Shown here one piece after another: positions 27,023 to 35,284 of a stretch of DNA of 64,000 bases; positions within the stretch are counted from its first letter, which is position 1; every line of letters starts with the position of its first letter. The notes under the pieces are model-generated. The model worked only from the letters and a program-made list of their open reading frames with translations. It made no database searches and was not told the DNA's origin. The translations under genes were made by a program, and so were the position numbers. Source of the stretch: Methanosarcina flavescens (GTDB lineage Archaea; Halobacteriota; Methanosarcinia; Methanosarcinales; Methanosarcinaceae); the NCBI RefSeq assembly GCF_001304615.2, contig NZ_CP032683.1, positions 620,001 through 684,000 on the forward strand. The letters run 5' to 3'.

Positions 27023-28427
27023 AGAGCATCCCCTTAAATAAGCGTGAACGTGGGAGGTCTTTGTTTTCAAGGGCCTGCCTGACGAGAGCTGCAATATTCT
27101 TTATTCCTCTGAAACCATACTGGGCTGGAATGCTGGGTTCATTAGTGTTAAGTTTACTACCGGACAGGGAGGGAACCTACCGGAATTCCCGAAAAATATG
27201 GGATTATCATATCCTTTTACAATTTCTTCGAGTTCGTCTTCGGTCTCTTTTGATGACTGAAAACTTCCCAGACTGAAGAGCCCCTTTGTCAGAATGATTT
27301 CAGGATAAACCCCGGTTTCCAGAAGAAACTTGATGCTGGGCATACGTTCCTTGATAGTATATGGTGGACGTTAATTACGACAGGATGGGCTCCAAAATCT
27401 GCCGCCATGCGTGCAAGGGAAAGAGCTCGTATTGGCCCTGGGAACTCTGATATCTCTACAACAGCTGTTTTCCCGGAAAGAGCCTTTCTTAGATATTGAA
27501 TTTCCGATTCCACTCCCTTTATTTCTTGTTCAATTACCTTAACGGCTTCAGCTTCCATTCCAAGAGATGTTGCCACTCCGAGCAGCCATTCCTTTGTGGC
27601 TTCGGGCCCATATGGCTGTCCGGTTTTGCTATATGGAATACCGAACCGTTCCTGCATCAGGTCGCCTAACTTCTGTCCCCAATCAAAGCACCACAAGGTG
27701 TTCAGTTCAACCTCTCTAGCATGCTTTATTTGCTCGACAGTGCATCCTCCAGCTATGATGGCATTAATCTTTATTCCGACTTCACCAAGGAGTCGCTCGA
27801 TTTCATCCATGTCCCAGTTGAACTCTGTGGGGGTAGGATCCCAACGGGCTCCAAGGATGTTAATCGTTCCTTTCATCTTTGTTTCAGGAGGCTCCATCAG
27901 ATCCATAATGAGCTTGAAAGCATCCTCATAACCGCTTCGGAAATCCCCACCGAATCCTTCGCTGCGGAGCGCCAGCACCCGGCAACCAACCAGCTTCTCT
28001 GCCTCACGGGCAATGCTTTCAACGTCGTCACCGATGATCCCTGAGCAGCAGCAAGAGAGGATAACAATGAGGTCTGGGTGATACTTATTGTATGCTTCCT
28101 TACTGCTTCCAGAAGTTATCCCTCACCCCCATAAATAATGTTGCTTTCATCAAGAGCTGTGCAGGCTGTGGGTTCGAGAGGAACCCCACGGATCTCACAG
28201 CACTCCCGCGTCCTGACAGAGTCCGACATGTACAGCGGACATCCAGTCGGACCGTGGACAAGAGGAACAACATGACGAATCCCACTGATGACATAATATG
28301 AAGTAAAAAATTTACACATGGGAGCGTGCGAAGCCTGCAGTTTGGGAATCATCTCACCCGTTTCTACTTTTTTCAATAACTGCTGCAGGTCACCATGAAA
28401 AACTATGAAATTGTTCTCCGGATTCAC
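27003..28427 (-). pseudogene. Nitrogenase component 1-like alpha (NifD/NifE-type) gene, nonsense and frameshifts
   Basis: About 475 codons from GTG at 28427. The N-terminus has VPLVHGPTGCPLY and TALDESNIIYGGEG. A TAA (28116-28118) then replaces a probable lysine codon. Within 20 bp one base is missing, and the frame resumes as KEAYNKYHPDLIVILSCCCSGIIGDDVES. The long middle part (FGGDFRSGYEDAFKL, ILGARWDPTPTEF) runs to VHH near 27365. There two extra bases shift it to TIKERMPSIKF. A further shift near 27145 leads from PVVNLT to NEPSIPAQYGFRGIKN and the true end GTKTK. At least four lesions mark decay. It is upstream of, and overlaps, the beta-like gene. No NifH-type reductase gene is adjacent. 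Confidence 0.87.
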
Positions 28428-28750
28428 ACATTCTCAATTATTGTATGGGGATAAATGTTTCTCCAAATTTTATCGGTTACAAGGAGGAATAGGAATCTAA
28501 TACCTTAGAGGTAGCCAGCTAGGAGCCTCTCGAGCCAGCCATGCCATTATAAATTGGCAGCTAATAGGGCCGACCGGTCCACTCAAAAACATCTGAACGT
28601 TGAAAAGAGGCGGTATTCTGGTTAAATTTTCAGTTATTATCCCCCCTTTACAATAAAGAGCCACACATCCAGAGAATAACAAAAAAGAGAATAATGAAAG
28701 AGAATAATAAGAGAGAATAATAAAAGAGAGTAATAAAAGAGAGTAATAAG
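28428..28750. other. Intergenic; tRNA-Ala 3'-end repeat and GAATAATA-type microrepeats
   Basis: No gene is supported. It holds the right copy of the 14-bp repeat and, from about 28681, a run of AGAGAATAATAA / AGAGAGTAATAAA words that ends exactly at the MITE insertion point and resumes after it. Confidence 0.5.
28570..28583 (+). repeat. Direct repeat of the tRNA-Ala 3' end, right copy (possible att site)
   Basis: Exact 14-bp copy of 24736-24749 in the same orientation, about 3.8 kb away on the far side of the nitrogenase-like pseudogenes. The flanking bases are not otherwise tRNA-like. Confidence 0.5.
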
Positions 28751-29014
28751 GGCTCTGTAGAAATCCTTAATTTAATCCATAATAATTCTATTACTTTTTT
28801 GTTTATATTATAGACTATTAGTGGCTCTGTAAAAATCCTTAATTTAATCCATAATAATTCTATTACTTTTTTGTTTATATTATAGACTATTAGTGGCTCT
28901 GTAGAAATCCTCTGAAATAACCAATCTTAACAAATTAAAACTGAATTGCCTGATTCAATTTTGCTGAGAACTTTAAGTCTATTAATGACGATTAAGTAGG
29001 TTTTCTACAGAGCC
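28751..29014. mobile_element. MITE (264 bp) with 8-bp target duplication and internal 72-bp tandem repeat
   Basis: It begins GGCTCTGTAGAAA and ends TTTTCTACAGAGCC, the same termini as the element at 16526. It is flanked by a perfect GTAATAAG duplication (28743-28750 and 29015-29022). The left terminus is repeated. A 72-bp unit starting with GGCTCTGTA occurs at 28751-28822 and 28823-28894 with one mismatch, and a third start is at 28895. The element is non-coding. Confidence 0.85.
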
Positions 29015-29110
29015 GTAATAAGAGAGAATAATAAAAGGGAGTAGAAGATTATTAGGACATTCTCTGAAGCAAATACCATCTATGCACAATAATATAAAGC
29101 TACTATAAAC

Positions 29111-29650
29111 TCAATTGCAAATGCCCCTTTCAAGCAGCTCCCTTTTCCCGATATTATCTTCTCCCCAGATTTGTTTCACTTCGTCGCTCCACTGGAGTTT
29201 AAATTCTCCTATCATGGACTTTGGGATTGCAAAAACGTTTGCTCGCCTGGTTCTGGAAACCACAGATTTTGACAATTTATACTTATTTGATTTCACATCG
29301 TATACCATTTGGGAATCAAGCCCAATAGAACTTAATTTCTCGGAAAATTTACAGTTAACCCGGCTCGATTTTTTACCAATCTCTTTCCCCCGCCTTCGCT
29401 TTCTTTTTTCTAATTCAATTTCTTCTTTTCTTATGTCTTCTAGATACCATAAGCTTCTGTCAATCTCGTTTTTAAAAACAATCATATGCCATTTCAAGGA
29501 CAGCGGATAAGGTTTTCTTAAAAGTTCCTGTAATTCCACAATCAGATCATAATCATCTGTTGTACTTTCAATTTCTTCCATTATTCTTTTCATTCTTGCC
29601 AGATTTGCCTTCTGTCTTTCCCGACTTGTTGCCATAACTTCCCACCACAC
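29111..29650 (-). CDS. Hypothetical basic protein (179 aa)
   Basis: A soluble, charged protein with no recognised family. The N-terminal half is helical (RERQKANLARMKRIMEEIES, LIVELQELLRK). It then has a strongly basic stretch EKRKRRRGKEIGKKSSR, and the C-terminal half has the motif-like RTRRANVFAIPKSMIGEF and WSDEVKQIWGEDNIGKREL. The basic patch suggests nucleic-acid binding, which is only an inference. The ATG at 29650 is used; an in-frame ATG at 29635 would give MATSRERQ. A TATA-like TATACTGTATATATCG lies upstream. The antisense frame is a shadow. Confidence 0.55.
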   Translation of the reverse strand: MWWEVMATSRERQKANLARMKRIMEEIESTTDDYDLIVELQELLRKPYPLSLKWHMIVFKNEIDRSLWYLEDIRKEEIELEKRKRRRGKEIGKKSSRVNCKFSEKLSSIGLDSQMVYDVKSNKYKLSKSVVSRTRRANVFAIPKSMIGEFKLQWSDEVKQIWGEDNIGKRELLERGICN

Positions 29651-30118
29651 ATTAATTTTGTTTATACTGTATATATCGTAGTATATTTTAATCCTTCGTT
29701 TATGGTGAATAAAGACAAAAAATAGTCAGAAAATAGACATTTCATTCTATAGTACGGCAAAAATAAATGCGTATAAATTTTTATAATTCAAAAATCTAAA
29801 GCGATTTAAAGAAAAATTAAGCATAAATTTTTATATGTTTGACTCAAAAACTTCCCGAAATCTTAAAGCTTTTCATTTATACTTTAAAAAAGTTAATCAT
29901 TTTAAAAATAGTTAATGGTTATGTAATATGAGACAGACAACTCGAAATTCTATGCTACCGAATTCAAGATCTCTTAAGCAACAGTAAAGCCTCAAAATAT
30001 TTTAGATCCTAAAATATAAATAACATACATTTATACTTCCGACAGTGTATTTCCAGATATTTGTTAGCATATTGAAGTTTCCAATTTTTTAAATAATTGA
30101 AAAATCTTAATAACTTAT
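29651..30118. other. Divergent promoter region, no gene seen
   Basis: About 470 bp of AT-rich DNA between divergently transcribed genes. It should hold promoters for both but shows no other feature. Confidence 0.4.
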
Positions 30119-30772
30119 ATGCGTAAAGCTACAGCTGTAATCACAGGACTGATCCTTCTTTCTTTTATAGTTTCAATTTATTTTTACCCGCATGTGCCTG
30201 ACCCGATGGCAACCCACTGGAACTACCGGGGAGAGGTCGATGGATATATGTCGAAGTTCTGGGGAGTTTTCTTCATGCCTTTAGTAATTACAGGACTTGC
30301 TGTATTGTTCCTGGTAATTCCCAGAATCGATCCTATGAGAGACAATATAACTAAATTCAGAAAGTATTATGATGGATTTATAATTATTTTTATTTTCTTT
30401 ATGCTTGCTGTCCATCTCCAGATACTGCTCTGGAATACAGGCATCCAGATTAGCCCAAACGCCGTGATTCCCCTGGGAACGGGGCTTCTGTTTTACTACA
30501 TAGGAATCCTTATGGAAAATGCGGAGAGAAACTGGTTCATTGGCATAAGGACTCCCTGGACTCTCAGCAGCGATAGGGTCTGGAGGAAAACTCATCGGCT
30601 TGGAGGAAAGTTGTTCAGGATTGCAGGAGCAGTTGCTGTGCTGGGAATTTTTTTCCAGGACCTTGCATTCTTTTTCATTCTCGTGCCTGCACTCTTTAAT
30701 GCGGGGTTCACGGCTGTTTACTCATACATTGAATATCAAAAAGAACTGAAAGAGACGAAATCCTCCGATTAA
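30119..30772 (+). CDS. SdpI/DUF1648-type membrane protein
   Basis: A 217-residue integral membrane protein with about six hydrophobic helices. The N-terminal DUF1648 signature is clear (helix 1, then YPHVPDPMATHWNYRGEVDGYMSK). The SdpI part follows in the second half (NWFIGIRTPWTLSSDRVWRKTHRLGGKLF). In Bacillus, SdpI gives immunity to a toxin peptide and acts in signalling; in archaea the role is unknown. Translation starts at ATG with hardly any leader. It is followed 30 bp later by the FKBP series, perhaps co-transcribed. Length and both motifs fit the family well. Confidence 0.85.
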   Translation: MRKATAVITGLILLSFIVSIYFYPHVPDPMATHWNYRGEVDGYMSKFWGVFFMPLVITGLAVLFLVIPRIDPMRDNITKFRKYYDGFIIIFIFFMLAVHLQILLWNTGIQISPNAVIPLGTGLLFYYIGILMENAERNWFIGIRTPWTLSSDRVWRKTHRLGGKLFRIAGAVAVLGIFFQDLAFFFILVPALFNAGFTAVYSYIEYQKELKETKSSD

Positions 30773-30899
30773 AACCTGAAAAAGAAAATTTCAGGGATTA
30801 TTGTGTTTACCATTCCTGGAATTCCTTTTTAACCGATCTTTGACTTTTATTTTATCAGCACGTTTATCTAGCATGTTCTCGTTTGTTTTATTGATTCTT

Positions 30900-31391
30900 A
30901 TGGCTGAGGATATAACAAAAGATACCAGCAAGACAATTGAGAGAGGGGACACCATCTCGGTTGATTATATTGGAAGACTTGAAGACGGCACAATTTTCGA
31001 TACTTCCGTAAAGGAAGCAGCTATGGAAGCAGGGATATACAACCAGATGAGAGAGTATAAGCCCCTCACATTCACGGTCGGGGCAGGCCAGATGATAAAA
31101 GGGTTTGATGAAGGCGTTATCGGGATGAAAACGGGAGAAGAAAAAACTATTACAATCCCGCCTGAAGAAGCATATGGGGAATACAGACAGGAGTTAGCAA
31201 GAGAGTTACCTGTTGATGCTGTTAAGTTTACTCCTGAAGTCGGGATGAGGCTGGCTACGGACAGTGGCCTGACAGGCACAGTCACAGAAGTAAATAGTAA
31301 TAACTTTGTTGTGGACTTCAACCACGCGCTTGCAGGAAAAACTCTGGTCTTCCTGGTCAGAATAATCTCTGTGGAGGAAAGAAAGGAATGA
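30900..31391 (+). CDS. FKBP-type peptidyl-prolyl isomerase, cytosolic
   Basis: Speeds cis-trans isomerisation of proline peptide bonds and acts as a folding helper. From the chosen ATG (30900, MAEDITKDTSK) the protein has 163 residues. It has the FKBP core DTISVDYIGRLEDGTIFDTS, then FTVGAGQMIKGFDEGVIGMKTGEEKTITIPPEEAYG. An insert-in-flap domain (GMRLATDSGLTGTVTEV) and the closing NHALAGKTLVFLVRII make it SlyD-like. The frame is open farther upstream, but the added residues are hydrophobic with no ribosome site. It overlaps the next FKBP gene by ATGA. Confidence 0.87.
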   Translation: MAEDITKDTSKTIERGDTISVDYIGRLEDGTIFDTSVKEAAMEAGIYNQMREYKPLTFTVGAGQMIKGFDEGVIGMKTGEEKTITIPPEEAYGEYRQELARELPVDAVKFTPEVGMRLATDSGLTGTVTEVNSNNFVVDFNHALAGKTLVFLVRIISVEERKE

Positions 31392-31957
31392 AGCCCGGAA
31401 AAGGAGCAGTTTTCTTTATAGCGGTACTGCTCCTGGTAAGCACAATTCTCGCGAGCGGATGCACAGACAGTGGGAGTGAGGGAGGAGATAGCAGAGAAGT
31501 AAAATCCGGAGATACGGTCCAGGTAGACTATACAGGAAAGCTTGAAAACGGCACTGTTTTTGACACTTCAAGAGAGGACGTCGCAAAACAGGAGGGTATG
31601 TACGTTGAAGGAAGGGAATACGCCCCTCTGACCTTCGTAGCAGGTTCAGGTCAGGTAATTCAGGGTTTTGACGAAGGTGTAATCGGAATGAAAGTAGGAG
31701 AAGAAAAAACAATCGAGATTCCTCCGGAAGAAGCGTATGGAGAATACAATGAAGCAGGGATCCTGGTTATTCCTATTGAGGAATTAAATATTACAAATCG
31801 CTCCGAACTTCCTCAAGCAGGGCAAACTTTCACAGATATGTACGGAAGACCGTTCAAAATAACGGCTGTAAATGATACCCATATCACTATTGATACTAAC
31901 CACCCGCTTGCAGGCAAAACCCTGATTTTTGATATAAAACTCGTCTCAATAGAATAA
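31388..31957 (+). CDS. FKBP-type peptidyl-prolyl isomerase, lipoprotein
   Basis: An exported FKBP of 189 residues. The N-terminal signal is GAVFFIAVLLLVSTILASGC, whose lipobox cysteine (residue 25) should anchor it outside the cytoplasmic membrane. After a Ser/Gly linker the isomerase core reads DTVQVDYTGKLENGTVFDTS, VAGSGQVIQGFDEGVIGMKVGEEKTIEIPPEEAYGEY, then an insert-in-flap domain and NHPLAGKTLIFDIKLVSIE. Its ATG overlaps the stop of the preceding FKBP gene, so the cytosolic and surface forms are made from one message. It probably assists folding of secreted proteins. Confidence 0.9.
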   Translation: MKPGKGAVFFIAVLLLVSTILASGCTDSGSEGGDSREVKSGDTVQVDYTGKLENGTVFDTSREDVAKQEGMYVEGREYAPLTFVAGSGQVIQGFDEGVIGMKVGEEKTIEIPPEEAYGEYNEAGILVIPIEELNITNRSELPQAGQTFTDMYGRPFKITAVNDTHITIDTNHPLAGKTLIFDIKLVSIE

Positions 31958-32081
31958 ATTTAAGTTCCTGGAAGTCAAATTGAGAATTGTAACATTTCTT
32001 CAAAATGTGCATCCTTTCGGTATCCAGGCAGATTTTGAAACGGCAGAATACCGGAAGGAGAATGCACAGGAGAAAGGGAAA

Positions 32082-32552
32082 ATGGAAAATTCTCGCACTG
32101 TAAAAAAAGGAGACTATCTTCTTATTGACTATACTGGAAAATTCGAAGATGGAACAGTATTCGATACCACTTCTAAGGAAAAAGCCCTTGAAACAGGCAT
32201 ATATGACGAAGAAAAGGATTATAGACCTTTATTTTTCCGGGTGGATGCACGTCAGGTAATAAAAGGTATCGATCAGGGCGTACTTGGAATGAAAGAGGGA
32301 GAAGAAAAAATCCTTATAATCCCGCCTGAAGACGCCTATGGAAAATATAAGGACTATCTTGTCCAGAAGATTCCTCTGGCAAGGCTTGAACTCCAGACAC
32401 CTCCTGAGCCGGGAAAGAAAATCACAACACCCGGCGGCAGAGAAGTCAGGGTGCTCAACTCCACGGAAACTGCTGCCACCCTGGATTTTAACCATGAACT
32501 TGCAGGCAAAACCCTGATCCTTGAGATAAAACTTGTCTCGATTGTAAAATAA
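32082..32552 (+). CDS. FKBP-type peptidyl-prolyl isomerase, third paralog
   Basis: A 156-residue FKBP from ATG at 32082 (MENSRTVKKGDY), preceded by GGAG and AAAGGG purine stretches. A longer reading from 31980 adds an unrelated N-terminus. The core is DYLLIDYTGKFEDGTVFDTTS, then RVDARQVIKGIDQGVLGMKEGEEKILIIPPEDAYGKY, an insert-in-flap domain, and NHELAGKTLILEIKLVSI. There is no signal peptide, so it is cytosolic. It is third in the tandem array and about equally distant from the other two. The short 129-bp gap suggests the same transcript. Confidence 0.88.
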   Translation: MENSRTVKKGDYLLIDYTGKFEDGTVFDTTSKEKALETGIYDEEKDYRPLFFRVDARQVIKGIDQGVLGMKEGEEKILIIPPEDAYGKYKDYLVQKIPLARLELQTPPEPGKKITTPGGREVRVLNSTETAATLDFNHELAGKTLILEIKLVSIVK

Positions 32553-32583
32553 TTCCAGATCCCGGAAATGCAGGAGATAAAAT

Positions 32584-33000
32584 ATGGAAAAAGAAGAAAA
32601 AGTTATGGTACTGCTTTTATTTATGACACTAACTTCTCTTATGACAGCTTATCTCTGCTTCGGATCGGGATTTACAGCATCTGGACAGGAGTCAGGGAAA
32701 GAAATCAGGCAGTACAGCAGGGAATCCGGTGTAGGGGAAAAAGTATTCCTTGAAGCCGAAGTTCTGAGCAAACGGTTTACTTATACAGGCGGACACCTGC
32801 TTTTACAGGTAGACTGCGACTCCGAAGTCCTGAGCGTTTTTATCCCAAAGACCGCAGGTGCAGACGCCCTGAATATGTCAATCCAGGAAGGAGATTTTAT
32901 CGGTTTAACGGGTACAGTCTCGGAATATAAAGGGAAAAGAGAAATCACGGTGGAAAGAAAAGAAGATATTCTTTTGAGTGATGATTATTCTACGAAATGA
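32584..33000 (+). CDS. Membrane-anchored OB-fold protein
   Basis: A 138-residue protein with an N-terminal hydrophobic helix (VMVLLLFMTLTSLMTAYLCFG). It has a linker and a C-terminal OB-fold resembling the tRNA_anti/nucleic-acid-binding type (KVFLEAEVLSKRFTYTGGHLLLQVDCDSE, then VFIPKTAG, EGDFIGLTGTVSEYKGKREITV, ERKEDI). The anchor places the fold outside the membrane, where nucleic-acid binding is uncertain. GGAG stands 7 nt before the ATG. It is 31 bp behind the third FKBP and likely the last gene of that operon. Confidence 0.7.
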   Translation: MEKEEKVMVLLLFMTLTSLMTAYLCFGSGFTASGQESGKEIRQYSRESGVGEKVFLEAEVLSKRFTYTGGHLLLQVDCDSEVLSVFIPKTAGADALNMSIQEGDFIGLTGTVSEYKGKREITVERKEDILLSDDYSTK

Positions 33001-33135
33001 TTACCACCCTTCTTCGATGTGATTACCTTTTTCTTTAAATAGTATTATCTTGAGTAATCATTATCAATAACTTTTCAGATAAAGATAACAGTCTATTGTA
33101 AATAATATATTCATACAGGAACATATGGGAAAAAT

Positions 33136-34314
33136 ATGAAAGCGTGTATCATGTGCGGAGGAGCAGGGACAAGACTCAGGCCGCTGACATTCAAGCACCC
33201 TAAACCGAGCATACCGATTCTTAATAAGCCGTCAGTCCTGCATCTGATAGAGCATCTTTCAAGAGAAGGGTTTAATGAAATAGTTATAACCCTGGGATAT
33301 ATGGGAGAACTCATAGAAGAGCAACTCGGGGATGGGCACATGTTTGGGGTACATATCGATTATGTGTACGAGAGAGAAAAGCTCGGAACGGCAGGGGGGG
33401 TAAAAAATGCCGAGGCATACCTGAAAGACGAGCCGTTTATTGTGCTTGGGGGAGATCATGTTCTCAACCTTAACCTGAGAGAGATGTACCGTTTCCATGA
33501 ATCGAACGATGCTCTGGTAACTATAGGGCTTCTTTCAATAGACGACCCTAGAGAATTCGGAATTGCGGATATGGATATAAATAACCGGATTCATCGTTTC
33601 CTGGAAAAACCAAAAGCAGGCCAGATATTCAGCAACCTTGCAAGTACGGGAATATACGTTTGTGATCCTTTGATTTTTGAATGGATCCCCAGACACAGAA
33701 AATTTGACTTCGCAAAAGACCTCTTTCCCTGCATGCTTGAAGCCGACAAGAAAATCAACGGCGTGCTTGTGCGGGGGCAATGGACTGATGTCGGAAGTTC
33801 GGCAGCTTACAGGCAGGCACAGCGCTGGATGCTCGATGCCCTTCCCGGAACGACAATCGAAGGGCACTTCACGACCCGGAATGCAAGAATAAAAGGACCG
33901 CTTTCCATAGGAAACAACGTGTGCATAGGTTCGAACTCTTCCCTTGTGGGACCAATAGTCATAGGGGAAAATACAACTATAGGCGACAATGTTCTTATCG
34001 GGCCTTACAGTGTTATAGGCTCAAATTGTATTATAGAGGATAACGCAAAGATTCTCTCATCTTATCTATTCGATAATGTGTCCATAGGAAAGGATTCCAA
34101 TATTTCAGGCGGGGTAGTATCAGACGAAACCGTAATTGGAGACCACTGTTTCCTTGAAAATGGAACTGTTATTGGGCATAAAGTAACTATTGGAAACAAT
34201 TCAACAATACACTCAGGGGTTAAGGTCTGGCCTGAAGTCACTATAGGGGAAAACTCAAACATAAAGGATATCGTAATTAATCCCGATTATGATACTGCAC
34301 ATGAAGGCTCGTAA
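33136..34314 (+). CDS. Sugar-phosphate nucleotidyltransferase (mannose-1-phosphate guanylyltransferase-like)
   Basis: Forms NDP-sugars from sugar 1-phosphate and NTP for glycan and glycolipid synthesis. The 392-residue protein has the N-terminal Rossmann-like domain with GGAGTRLRPLT at residues 8-18, KPSIPILNKP (lysine ligand), GTAGGVKNA, and the metal aspartate in VLGGDHVLN. From about residue 240 it is a left-handed beta-helix of hexapeptide repeats (IGNNVCIG, IGENTTIGDNVLIG, IEDNAKI), as in ManC/GlmU-like archaeal enzymes. The base and sugar specificity cannot be read from motifs; guanylyl transfer to mannose 1-phosphate is the usual annotation. It appears monocistronic with its own upstream AT-rich promoter region. 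Confidence 0.88.
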   Translation: MKACIMCGGAGTRLRPLTFKHPKPSIPILNKPSVLHLIEHLSREGFNEIVITLGYMGELIEEQLGDGHMFGVHIDYVYEREKLGTAGGVKNAEAYLKDEPFIVLGGDHVLNLNLREMYRFHESNDALVTIGLLSIDDPREFGIADMDINNRIHRFLEKPKAGQIFSNLASTGIYVCDPLIFEWIPRHRKFDFAKDLFPCMLEADKKINGVLVRGQWTDVGSSAAYRQAQRWMLDALPGTTIEGHFTTRNARIKGPLSIGNNVCIGSNSSLVGPIVIGENTTIGDNVLIGPYSVIGSNCIIEDNAKILSSYLFDNVSIGKDSNISGGVVSDETVIGDHCFLENGTVIGHKVTIGNNSTIHSGVKVWPEVTIGENSNIKDIVINPDYDTAHEGS

Positions 34315-34484
34315 GATTCCAGTTTCAGAGGATGGAATCCGGTACGGATAAATTAACCGGATTCCCTATCGGCTTTTTCGTTTTGTTTAATATTGGGTAT
34401 ACCCGCCGGAAAAGATACACAGCAACGAAGAAAATACAGAAACAGATATAACTTTATACTATAACCCTCACAGATTCTTTTGCC

Positions 34485-35081
34485 ATGCCGTCCAGAGAAT
34501 TTATCCTGGAACTTCTGAGAAAAAGTGTGCATCTGGTCTCAATCCTTATCGTGATCATCTACGAATTTTTCGGAAAGGAAGCCGTGCTGTGGGTGCTCAT
34601 ACTATTTCTTGTAACTGTTCTTGTTCTTGACTATTTCCGGATTGAGCATAAAATTCGAATACCTCTTTTCTATATCATGTACAGAAAAACTGAAGCCGAC
34701 CGCTTTGGAGGCCATATCTTCTTTACGCTCGGAGCTATTTCCGTAATATCACTTTTCAGCCGGGAAATCGCTTATGCTGCTATCCTTATGACGACCTTCG
34801 GTGACCTGGCTGCGGCTCTGATAGGGAAATTCTACGGGAAAAGACGGGTTTTTCAAAAAATATTTAAAAACGATAAATCAATTGAGGGCTCCGCCTCGGA
34901 ATTCATTATCGATTTCCTTATCGGGATGCTTATAGTCGGAAATCCCATAGTCTCCCTGGTAATGGCTTTCTTTGCAACCCTTATGGAAACCGCAGTCAAC
35001 AAAATTGATGATAACCTTATAGTGCCGGTTTTCGCCGGTTTTTTCGGACAGGTAACCCTAGCTCTTCTGGCGTGTTTATAA
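34485..35081 (+). CDS. Dolichol-kinase/phosphatidate-cytidylyltransferase-like membrane protein
   Basis: A 198-residue polytopic membrane protein with about six helices. The signature is TFGDLAAALIGKFYGKRRV followed by KSIEGSASEF. This matches the CTP-dependent polyprenol/diacylglycerol kinase and CDP-archaeol-type group (D-xx-A-x(3)-G...K-S-x-E-G). The N-terminus (ELLRKSVHLVS) also fits that family. The probable role is phosphorylation of an isoprenoid alcohol or lipid intermediate at the membrane. It follows the nucleotidyltransferase by 170 bp, perhaps a glycosylation-related pair. It is convergent with the von Willebrand A gene cluster. Confidence 0.8.
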   Translation: MPSREFILELLRKSVHLVSILIVIIYEFFGKEAVLWVLILFLVTVLVLDYFRIEHKIRIPLFYIMYRKTEADRFGGHIFFTLGAISVISLFSREIAYAAILMTTFGDLAAALIGKFYGKRRVFQKIFKNDKSIEGSASEFIIDFLIGMLIVGNPIVSLVMAFFATLMETAVNKIDDNLIVPVFAGFFGQVTLALLACL

Positions 35082-35284
35082 CAGATTTTAAAAAATTATA
35101 AAAGAGTGTCCTTAATTTGAAGGATGTTTTAGAAGGATGCTATAGAAGTACACCATGGTTTGAAGAATTTTTTTCCCCTATGGGTACTCCGTGAAGGAAA
35201 TTTCCTGAACATTTAAAGAGCCCCAACATTTAAAGAGCCCATTAGGGGTTCTTATGTTCATGTTTCTGCCTCAACCTGCGCATT

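Noticed and set aside
28570-28583. Second tRNA-Ala gene
   Set aside because: Only the last 12 tRNA bases match; the upstream sequence cannot form a cloverleaf.
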